Origin: Beroe ovata
Lineage: Eukaryota > Ctenophora > Nuda > Beroida > Beroidae
Length of the DNA stretch: 45,952 bases
Direction: 5' to 3'
NCBI GenBank assembly: GCA_946803715.1
Contig: CAMPET010000101.1
Span: 206,665 to 252,616, forward strand
The stretch's first letter is position 1; every line of letters starts with the position of its first letter. Below the pieces are notes generated by a model. It was not told where the DNA came from, did no database searches, and saw nothing but the letters and a program-made list of their open reading frames with translations. The position numbers were made by a program, and so were the translations under genes. Below are positions 9,945 to 19,221 of the stretch, in pieces.

Positions 9945-12900
9945 TTAGATAGGTTTGATCTTAAAGTGAAGTCCGATGAGTGAGAAGACGAAACACTTGA
10001 GGTCTTGGACCAGGTAGTAGAATGCTCTGAGACCATCAGGGTCCTTGCTGCTATTCACGTCCACCAAACTTCCTATCTTGGAAGTGTTAAAACAGATGTG
10101 TTGGTTTTTGTGGACTATCTCCAACTCCTGTCGACCTGAAAACGAGACGGGGTTATGAAGAGGACTTGACAAGGTGATAGCGGCTTTAATCAAAACGTGA
10201 TACCATGTGTAATTAATAACACAGGCCAGGGACAGTGAAAATTCTAGCTATACTCAAAGATCCGACAGATTATTATCACCGACAATGCCCACAATCATAG
10301 TATAGCGATACACAATCACATAGGAACTCATAGTGGACAGTTTACACAACTCTGCGGTTTTACACAACCACTCCTTTGAGAGCTATTTACAGTTCGGAAG
10401 AATCAAAAACACATGTTTATCATAAAAACTGTGCTAATATCATTCACTCATATCAATGATCTTATCAATGTGAGTCCGAAGTGTTTATTTGATGAACTAA
10501 AAAGTTGAATTTAAAAAAGTTGCGGTTGAAATCAAAGTAATGTGATGCAAAATGTATTTTATGAGTTAGCAAATTTATTCCTTCCTTTGATAGTGTAAAA
10601 ACTTGGAGTATGTATAAATTAGAATCGTATTGCAATGCGCTATAAATACAATCGGTTGATTCATCTGTTTTAGGAGGAGGGTACTGTGCTCCATGGTTTC
10701 CATCAAAGTTGTGAAGTTTGGTGGCTTTGAGTAGGCGCCTCTTGTGTCGGCCGAGGCGCATAATACGCCGGGTAAGGATAGGGGTAGGCAGCAGGCGGGT
10801 ATACCGCAGTATCTGCCTCAGCAGGACGTGTTGGCGATGAGTATGAGGGATGAGGCAGGGTGCCGTGTGGCAGTACAGGCACGCCACCTGGGTGTGGCAT
10901 AGCGCCAGGATGGGGTAGGGTGGCATAGGGGTGGTACATCACGGGATATGGCGGGGTGGTTTCCCCTGCTTGTGTTGGGAGTGGTCCATGGTACATTGGG
11001 TGGTAATAGGGAGAGTACAGTGCCTGGTATCCGGGAGGTGGCAATGGCGCGAACTCCGCGCCCGACTGGCGCCGTGGCGGCGGGCTGGTGGACCTTTTCC
11101 TCGGCTTATCTGAATTCATTGACCTCCTCCTAGCACTCTTTTCGGGAGATCGGGAGCGTTTTCTCCTTCGTGGCGGGGAGGGTGACGGAGAATCGTCAAC
11201 CACAGCACCAGGGTCTGTGGAAAAGAGTAGCGCCCGCCTTGCCATGGGCGACAGCAAATCATCGGGATCCCTGACTTCCTCCTTCTCTGGAGACACGAGT
11301 TTTCTCTCTTGAGGGGTAGTGGGGGTAGCGGTATCATCGTCGTCACTGTCTATAACGGGTATGATGTCCTCCTCCTTGACTCTCCCTACTCTTGCTCGAG
11401 ACCGAGGACTGTCACCAGCAGCAAAGTACGGATCCACTCTTTCCTTATTTATTGCCTTCTCCAGCTCTCTCCTCAAGTTCTCTTCCTTTTCCTGCTTGCT
11501 CAGTTTCGGCTTCTTGGAAGGCTTGGCAGGCTTCTCGACAGTTTTCTTCATTTTGACAGGTTTTTCATCGTCTGTCTGAGCTGGTCTCTCTGGCTTGTGA
11601 TACGAATCCCGTTCCGGCAAACCGTTCTTGAGAATCTCTTTGATTTCTTCCGGACTCAGGTCAACAGTGGCGACCGGCTCGGGTCTGAATCGGCGGGATT
11701 GGAAGCCAGGAGGGGTGCTGAGAGAATCTTGTAGAGTTTCCTTATACCCGAATCCTTTCCATTCTTTCATCTCGAATGTTCCATCGTCTTCATTGTACGC
11801 CTTACCCACATTTCCTGTGCGTAACTGGTCGCAAATGTGATAAGTGTCTAGAATCCGCACTGCAGCCACCAGGAGAACTACTGCCACCACAACGGCTATA
11901 ATAATGATGTACTTGGTTTCAAGTGGGGCGGCGGACACGGGCACGAACAATGCGGCGAGAATCCACAGCACTGAAACAGAAGCGGCATGGTGACGGCTAA
12001 TTTATTGGGAAAGTGATCGTCGCAGATACAATGTGAAGAAGAAGAGTATGAAAATAGAACTGTATAAGAGAATTTACTACCTTCGTACATCGCAGTTAGT
12101 ACACGCCAAGTGAGGACCGAGGAGCCGAGAGGCCGGTATAATACTGCAACAAGGCTCGACTGATTTCAATGTATCAAGTTACGTGTGTGTGTGAGAGAGC
12201 TGGTTCACACGCTCAGTATAAGGTGTATAGCAGGTATTCAACGTCCCCTACCTAAGACAATAATATGTATGAGGTAGCACAGGTCACACAAAGACAAATA
12301 AAAAGATCCCTGTGTGTGTGTTGTATATGAAGTACAAGAGCTCAAACGTAATGCGATGAATTATAGGAAGCACTTTAAGTGGGAAGAGGGAGAAAGTAGA
12401 AAAAGGAAGGGCCGAAGCCCGCAGCCCACCGTAATTTGAGATGTTACTGTAAGAAGAAACAAACGTGTCAAGATAAATACTGCTGATCACAAACCCACTG
12501 CGTAATGAGGGAGTAGAATTACGCAATTAGTGTAACATCATGATAGACGTGATTGTGTGTGTGTGTGTGTGTGTGNNNNNNNNNNNNNNNNNNNNNNNNN
12601 NNNNNNNNNNNNNNNNNNNNNNNNNNNNNNNNNNNNNNNNNNNNNNNNNNNNNNNNNNNNNNNNNNNNNNNNNNNNNNNNNNNNNNNNNNNNNNNNNNNN
12701 NNNNNNNNNNNNNNNNNNNNNNNNNNNNNNNNNNNNNNNNNNNNNNNNNNNNNNNNNNNNNNNNNNNNNNNNNNNNNNNNNNNNNNNNNNNNNNNNNNNN
12801 NNNNNNNNNNNNNNNNNNNNNNNNNNNNNNNNNNNNNNNNNNNNNNNNNNNNNNNNNNNNNNNNNNNNNNNNNNNNNNNNNNNNNNNNNNNNNNNNNNNN

Positions 12901-13971
12901 NNNNNNNNNNNNNNNNNNNNNNNNNNNNNNNNNNNNNNNNNNNNNNNNNNNNNNNNNNNNNNNNNNNNNNNNNNNNNNNNNNNNNNNNNNNNNNNNNNNN
13001 NNNNNNNNNNNNNNNNNNNNNNNNNNNNNNNNNNNNNNNNNCACACACACACACACACACACACATACACACACTACACGCGTGAGCACACCTGGGACTA
13101 AAATCTCAGAGTGATCAGATGCCTCATATTCAATAGTCATACAGTACACACATCAAGTTCCTGCGTCTCAATTAGCCTCATCGCAAGAGGTGGGAGCGGA
13201 CAGTGATAAACAGTAGTTAACAGTGGGAGTGATCAATATTTGTTAACTAATAACTACAGATATCTAATTCAACCTCAATAAAATCACACACCACGTATCA
13301 CGTATGAGAGTTTTTAGTTTCTCAATAATGATCCAAAAATCTCAATAAGGACGTCTATTATTAAAAACAAACTTGTGACAGTTCCATGACAAAACTCGCA
13401 GCTACTTTTATGACTATCACTATGTACAGTGTATCATCAGTGATAAGTATTCAATATACTCCGTTACCTAACAGGTGACGCGGAGACAACGAATACCGCA
13501 ACATATGCGGGCATAAAAAGTGTTGGGTTTAAAAATCGGCGAATAACAACGGCTTTAATATGATGACGTTAAGTTCTCGGCGGAGGTCTCCCGTATAAAT
13601 CTACAAAAATTATCACTTTTTGCTGGGAAATGTTGAGTATATAGCGAGAGAAAAACGAACTTCTAATCATCACATATTCAACAACTTGTAATAAGCATGC
13701 TGTTAAACAGCTTTACCACAAACAGTGTTTGTGATACAGAGCATGGTCTACTCCGCAGCGTGTTGCTCTCAAAGGAACCACTGGGTCATGTGACTCCTTT
13801 CTGATGTGCATCATGGAGCGTGGAAATTTCGAAAAAAAGGATATATTCATCATGTGAAAACTCAAGATGGGTTGAGTTTTGCGTTCATGTCATACTGACA
13901 TACCCATTACATCATTGTAATAACATCACTGACAACCATTGCCCCTCTACAGACACACACACACACACACA

Positions 13972-14020
<49 letters not shown>

Positions 14021-14498
14021 ACAAACNACACAAACTAACCTATACGGTCTGGAGCTGGCCACATCTTGTCATCTTCATACATGATTTCAGCCTCCTCAAT
14101 TATACGAGCCAGCTCCTGAGACGATGGGTAATGGTCAGTAATATTCGCTAATCAAGCTCCTTACTACCCGCCTACTATTGTTTTCAGGGTCAACAAAATA
14201 CTCTAGTTCTACAGTAATTACCTCCAGTAATTACAGTAATTACCTCCAGAACAGAGACGTTAACGTTGCACTCCTTTCTGATCATTGTGTCGTTCTTGTA
14301 GTTACTGTTGTTAGCGTACCTCAACTTGCCTGGGGATTGTATTGGGTCCAAAAATGAGGAAATCAAGGGAAAAAGTTAAAAAATGAGGAAATAATCATCA
14401 AACCCACCGTCAGGTCTGAACTCAAACTCTAGAAACTCGTGACCGAACTTGCCCTTGTGCCCCACATAGTAACGGAGGTAGAAATCTGAACTACTCAT
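9945..14498 (-). CDS. MAGOH: MAGOH / Mago nashi, exon junction complex core protein
   Basis: Mago nashi pairs with Y14 (RBM8A) and locks eIF4A3 onto spliced mRNA in the exon junction complex, acting in mRNA localisation, splicing and nonsense-mediated decay. Four exons join in phase: 14498-14408, 14329-14244, 14115-14040 and 10135-9945, giving 147 aa (human 146). The protein starts [20 protein letters not shown], contains [13 protein letters not shown] and [10 protein letters not shown], and ends [22 protein letters not shown], so it is near-identical to the family over its whole length. Introns 1 and 2 are short. Intron 3 (14039-10136, 3.9 kb) holds a complete same-strand gene, two CA/GT tracts and an assembly gap. 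The exon 2 donor is duplicated 22 nt downstream. NUFIP1 ends about 210 bases upstream on the same strand. Confidence 0.97.
10703..12090 (-). CDS. Unknown signal-peptide, single-pass membrane protein with disordered tail, nested in MAGOH intron 3
   Basis: Not recognised. Two exons: 12090-12081 (ATG TAC GAA G, donor GTAGTA) and 11970-10703, giving 425 aa. The N-terminus [17 protein letters not shown] reads as a signal peptide. About eight residues later, a second hydrophobic run ([17 protein letters not shown], residues ~26-42) is a good transmembrane helix. The remaining ~380 residues are low-complexity: Lys/Glu-rich around 130-190, acidic DSDDDD, then an Arg/Ser segment ([17 protein letters not shown]) and a Pro/Tyr/His-rich end with a PPGY (PPxY-type) motif. 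This suggests a very short outside part and a long cytoplasmic disordered tail with phosphorylation and WW-binding potential; that role is inference. It lies wholly within the last MAGOH intron, on the same strand. The alternative is a single-exon GTG start, which is less likely. Confidence 0.75.
12553..12575. repeat. GT microsatellite at left edge of gap
   Basis: A (GT)n run that continues up to the first N at 12576. Confidence 0.9.
12576..13041. other. Assembly gap of 466 N
   Basis: Unresolved bases inside MAGOH intron 3. The gap is entered through (GT)n and left through (CA)n, so the two edges are reverse complements. Open frames across it are artefacts of reading N as any residue. Confidence 1.
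13042..13074. repeat. CA microsatellite at right edge of gap
   Basis: A (CA)n run starting directly after the last N, with one TA interruption. Confidence 0.9.
13953..14030. repeat. CA microsatellite with one N, next to MAGOH exon 3 donor
   Basis: Imperfect (CA)n with AGAC and AAAC interruptions and a single N at 14027. It lies 10-20 bases inside MAGOH intron 3, so on the transcript it is a (GU)n run immediately after the donor GTTAGT. Confidence 0.9.
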
Positions 14499-14709
14499 TC
14501 TAACTACAAGAGAGGAAGGGAATAACAAATTGTGAGGAATAACGGATATTGGTCAACAGTCACATCATCGTCATGGAGGCAATTAAAACTCAAAGGACCA
14601 TGAAATAAAAGCAGAGGACCAATAAATCATGAAAGTGAAGTCAAAACTCAAATCACGTGTAACATCTACCCAAGTTCACCAATCTCCTTTGACTCAACAG
14701 TGGTTTACG

Positions 14710-16330
14710 CTATAACTTTTCACCTGTACCTTCGGGAATCTGACCAGAAATCGAATTTGATGATGCATTCGACGATTCTTTATCCTCTGTACTAAGTGAT
14801 GTTCGTTCTACATTTGATAACGGTTCCTCACTACTTCTAACTGTGGTGACACAGTCGTCTGACATAATCACAGGGGGTTCGAAGAAGTTGTTATTGACCA
14901 TGTATCTGAAACACTGGAGAATTTTGTTATTGTCCCTGGTGATATCCTTGTCCAGAAGACGCTGCAAGAGAGTTGGCTGGTAGCGTCTACGCCCAGACTT
15001 CATAACTCCATTCCACTTCTTTCTCCTCCGTTTAGGGTTCCCCTCAGCTCCCCTCCACTTGGCATACTGTTTAAACTTGTTCAGCGTCTGTTTAATAGTA
15101 GGACTCGAGTCTTGACATGTTGCATCACTTTGTCCCATGTCGCTGTCTGAATCACCAGAGCTATTATATGCACCAATACCGAGAAGTGACTGTGGGCTGT
15201 TAGACTTTGTCTCTGAATCAAGGATGAAGGAAAGAGGGTCGTTGGGTGAAACTGTGGAAACAGGTTTGCTACTGACTTCAGGGATACACGTTTTATGACG
15301 CTTCACGCCCCACTTGCGACCTTTGAGAGTATATGATTTGTCCTTCGCAACAATTCCAAAGTCCATCTTGGCTTCCTCCCGGAGTTTCTTCAGCTGCAGG
15401 TTACCGCTAGATGGGAAGTTCTTTCTCCGTTGCTGTAACCACGCCTCTAATACTGCAGGGTGCTCCATTGCAAATATCTGGAATACATTTATCATGAGTG
15501 TGTATCAATGTTCCTGTGACAGTGCGATAATGGGAAATAATCTCGCATACCTGTACACATTCCGATTCTTCGTGTTCTTCTCTCTTGTGCTTTGCAACAG
15601 CGGACCCGATCCCAACAAAGTCGCAATCTCCCTCATCGCATTGTACGTGTGAACTGGGGTACGGGTGTAATGGATTAATGATAGACTGGATCAGATATCA
15701 ATTACATCTAAAGAAGTCCTGAGAAATGAAAAATCTACAGGAATTTATTCGGCGTCCATTTTGGGCACGAGAGGCCAGGTTAGAGACTCGTTCGAGCAAA
15801 ATCCCGCTACGCGCGCGCGCGAAATGTACAGTAAAATGTTGAACAGTTTATGCGCTATACTTGGAACTCCCCGCGCCTCACGCAAACTAAAATATGTTCG
15901 TATGACCGTGCCACAGTTATTTAATGAACAACTACTGCGATTTATCAGAACTTTTAATGATAGTTGGAAACATCCGAGAAAAATCTAACCTGAGGTGCTC
16001 GAATAACATTTCCCGTTTCCTGAAAGACATGTTACATGTTTTGCATGCATGAGAACCGGTTCCACTTGTCTGTGTTGAGCCGCGCACGCTCGAATTAGAA
16101 TCGGCAATCTGCAGTAAGATAAGTTATGAAGATACCGTGAACCATCGGTTGGTACCGTGAAACACTATGTTCGCAGTTCGCACAGTTGATACATGAAACA
16201 TTGTTGAGTATACATTCATTCATTGTGGAACAACATCACTGAATTAAATGAAAAATTATCTTGCCTTATTTTTCATTTCCGATGCCGCTGTTTGATAGTC
16301 ATTGAGTAGTTCACTGAAATCACCCGACAT
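14710..16330 (-). CDS. NUFIP1: NUFIP1, C2H2 zinc-finger snoRNP assembly factor
   Basis: NUFIP1 is the FMRP-interacting nuclear protein that works with R2TP/HSP90 to assemble box C/D snoRNPs and has also been tied to ribophagy. Four exons join in phase: 16330-16265, 16108-15990, 15653-15551 and 15477-14710, giving 351 aa. Exon 2 encodes a zinc finger, HACKTCNMSFRKREMLFEHL, continuing in exon 3 with CDEGDCDFVGI and AKHKREEH. Exon 4 opens with the NUFIP signature HPAVLEAWLQQRRKNFPSSG and near the end has PTLLQRLLDKDI and ILQCFRYMVNNNFF, the conserved C-terminal helix. The linker is Ser/Asp-rich. The first intron has a GC donor (AAG|GCAAGA) and CAG acceptor; no in-frame GT donor occurs before the stop. 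Human NUFIP1 is longer (about 495 aa), with a proline-rich N-terminus not seen here. Confidence 0.9.
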
Positions 16331-17337
16331 TCTCGGTTCAATTCATTGCATACTATAGGTCATTGTTTCAAAACTTGCAATTTACTTGAAATCAAAACTT
16401 GGACATAAGTTCTACATTCAACACTTTTCTGAATCAACAGAAAGAGCTAATTTTTGTATTGAAAATTACATTGAATTTACAGCAATACATCACACACACA
16501 CTTATAAATACCCACAATATGTTCTAAGATAACATACGCAAACATTACTAGGAGAGAGAGAACTGTGATTTTGGTCTCAATACAAACTAAGTAGTAAGAT
16601 ATTACTATAAATTTTCCCAATTGCCGGGTGACAAGAGTAGCAACAAGGGGTAAGAAGATACTAAGTCACCAGATACTCTTGTCTTCATGTAAGAGTCAAT
16701 GGGTCAATAAGGATGTGCATTAAGTCATGATTGTATCTTCACTTTCATGCAATATAATTTGCACAATGGATATGGACTGTTTTGAGGGTTACTACAGGTT
16801 GCGAGCTTTGCTGTAATGTTTCATGCTGCTTCACAGTATAAAGTGAGAATTCACACAAAGACTAGCTGGTGTCGAATTAATCATAACGTGACAGTGAAAA
16901 TATACAGATAGAGGGATAGAGTAGCTGGTAGCGACGATAAGGACTGCGATATTCCACTGGAATAATATTCCAGATTGACTCATATTCTTAGATTATGTGA
17001 CAGCTTAGTGAATATGTGATGGTGATTAATCAGGTGCTTGAGAGTACGGATCAACCTACAGCAGATTTTCGATTGACTTAATGACATTTGGCTGCTATCA
17101 ACTCAATCACATCAACATAAATTTGTATAATTCGTCTGCGCGTCCTATATAATGCGGAAGAAATCACAAACATGACACACGTTTCTATCATAACACACGT
17201 TTCCAATATAACACATGTTTTTAACATAGTTCTGAAGGCGCTGACAACGGGCTGTCCACATAGGAATAGGTTACACAAATAAATCTCCATGATGGATAAG
17301 TGGATATGAAGATACTTCATTTAAGTATTTAAGCTAA
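16331..17337. other. Intergenic between NUFIP1 and the GT8 gene
   Basis: No gene recognised. Around 17172-17222 there are three imperfect 18-bp units of the form CACACGTTTCYATNATAA. The NUFIP1 promoter should lie in the left part; no TATA box stands out. Confidence 0.5.
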
Positions 17338-18438
17338 CTATCGAAGCATTGGGGCAACGCTACCCCAAAATTCCTCCAACTCTTTCTCTTCAATAATAGT
17401 CAGCAAATATTTCCACCACAGTTTAATGATGTCGTTGACGGTGTGTAATGGACCGTTGAAGGACAGGAGTTCCTCATCCGATGGACGTGACGTCCACTCC
17501 CACGGCCGTGGGTCAGATTCGCTTCGTGCAAAGTGGAAACTCCTCATCGGAAAGTACCGTTTCCTCCTCACGTTGAAACTGAATGACAAGGGAATCCAGT
17601 TGTTTCGGTCCGCAAAGAACCACCATAGTAACCGCTGATCATCTGGGCAGTCTACAGCTGACTTGTCTTTCCACATTGCCATGATATCAAAGTAGAGAGG
17701 CGTGTCAGGGACAAGTCCAACCAGCCCAGCATTGAAACATGGATCGATTTGACTCGGAGCTGCACAGTAGGACGCTAGAACTTTTCTCGGGAGAACCATG
17801 TCAAAAAGGGAATCAAGGGGTGAAATAGGGAAGTAATCACTGTCCAGGTATATTAACTTATCATATTCGGTCATGTTGAAAACAAGAAGTCTGGTATGAG
17901 TCCCTGATATCCCCTTGTTCCTCACTTCTCTGTTGTAAAGCAGGTCCATATAGTTACAGTCTAGACCTTCTGTGACCCTAACTTGAAAACCTACGGCCTC
18001 CAAGGCCATTTTCCCCAGTGGTGTCACTTGATCTGAAACAAGCGCAATTTTGGTCCTGATACAAGACATCCTCTCAAGCATATATCCCAAGACCAGGGTC
18101 GGGATGGCGTATTTGTCGTTATTCAGCGCTGTTATCCATGCATGTTTAGGGTTATTGTGCTCTGCTCCGCACTCATTCTTGTAATACTTCATGTTCAGCA
18201 AGTGAAGCCTCCACTCATCTTCTGCTGCAATACCCTCTTTCAAACCATTCCTAACTTCGTCCCATGACATCACTTGGATAACTTGCCTCAGGTACGTACA
18301 GTAGCTTGTCAATTTTCCAGCTTCAAACCATAAAAAGAGGATGAATATGAGAAGAATCACTGAAAATACACTCCTTTGGTGTGTGCGGAGTATTGTTCTG
18401 AAACTCTGTTGACACTTTCTCAACAAATACATCACCAT
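17338..18438 (-). CDS. Type II membrane glycosyltransferase, GT8 / glycogenin-like fold
   Basis: A 366-aa single-exon protein. A short cytoplasmic N-terminus (MVMYLLRKCQQSFRTILR) precedes a signal anchor at ~23-39 (VFSVILLIFILFLWF), so a Golgi or ER lumenal enzyme is expected. The catalytic part has AWITALNNDKYAIPTLVLGY, the DxD metal/nucleotide-sugar motif at 199-201 within LIYLDSDYFP, CFNAGLVGLVPDTPLYFDIM and a downstream DDQRLLWWFF, then HTVNDIIKLWW in place of the H-x2-G-x2-K-P-W of glycogenins. This pattern is GT8; the sugar and acceptor cannot be told. The ATG at 18436-18438 was chosen because a CAG acceptor ending near 18459 suggests a 5' UTR intron; the open frame runs further only from GTG. 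Plant GUX and fungal GT8 proteins share the layout. Confidence 0.82.
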   Translation of the reverse strand: MVMYLLRKCQQSFRTILRTHQRSVFSVILLIFILFLWFEAGKLTSYCTYLRQVIQVMSWDEVRNGLKEGIAAEDEWRLHLLNMKYYKNECGAEHNNPKHAWITALNNDKYAIPTLVLGYMLERMSCIRTKIALVSDQVTPLGKMALEAVGFQVRVTEGLDCNYMDLLYNREVRNKGISGTHTRLLVFNMTEYDKLIYLDSDYFPISPLDSLFDMVLPRKVLASYCAAPSQIDPCFNAGLVGLVPDTPLYFDIMAMWKDKSAVDCPDDQRLLWWFFADRNNWIPLSFSFNVRRKRYFPMRSFHFARSESDPRPWEWTSRPSDEELLSFNGPLHTVNDIIKLWWKYLLTIIEEKELEEFWGSVAPMLR

Positions 18439-19221
18439 GGCTACCGATACCTTACTCTCTGCAGTGAAAATGAAGTTTAGATGGACCACCCTTTGTTTTC
18501 GTCAGCTCTCCACAAGGTACTCACATATAACTCCTTTGATTAGATAAAACGGTTTAAACCTATTGTAGAAACAATTGCATGGTATATAAAGAGAGCCTGG
18601 ACCTGAAAGGCCCACAAGATGCATGGTAGTAGATCTTAAGAAAGAGCTAAAAGACAGCAGCCGCAGCACCTCGAAACGGAAAGCAACCAAGATCTGTGTG
18701 AATAATTGACAGTCGACCAGCTAGGAAGCGTAAGTAGGTTAAATGATTTCCAATTATAACGTGCGGATGATGATCAGACAATGTTTTGAGCAATGGCACA
18801 CTATAAAAGGGCACGAAACATGAAACATCACCGCATATATAAGACTGTGGATAGCTTTTCGTGCTGTGGAGATCAAATTACCACACTATGAAAAGATAAT
18901 TGATTCAACTCATGTAATCGGACACCACATGAAACACGCTATGAAGAAAATGGATCTTTACCTAATGAAAGTAATTTCACATTTCAAGATTGATACTTAC
19001 AATGTTATAACAGGTTATGTGAAGCACACTGATCAGATTCAAGGGTGACGATTGTTTAAGATCTAATATGATAAAGTGATAATACCTATCATTATGACTT
19101 ATACTAGTTATAACTGGAAGTAACTGCAGCATCACAATTTATCAAACGGAATTAAATATAATCAAACAGAGGAATTGAACTCAAACTAAGCACCTTAACG
19201 GATTAGGTATAATGATTTCGA
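18439..19221. other. GT8 5' flank and REV3L 3' flank
   Basis: Probable 5' UTR intron and promoter of the GT8 gene (-) plus the REV3L 3' UTR (-). A plus-strand TATAAAAG lies near 18804-18811 with no convincing plus-strand gene downstream. A weak open frame at 18869-19048 is not called. Confidence 0.5.

Noticed and set aside
10465-10926. 153-codon minus-strand frame overlapping the nested membrane-protein gene
   Set aside because: It is the out-of-frame reading of the Pro/Tyr-rich end of that gene plus its 3' flank.
12519-13149. Several open frames of about 180-200 codons spanning the gap on both strands
   Set aside because: They exist only because N is read as any residue; the flanks are dinucleotide repeat.
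18800-19048. TATAAAAG followed by a 60-codon plus-strand frame
   Set aside because: The frame starts only at GTG, has no recognisable features and no splice context; the TATA match is probably chance.
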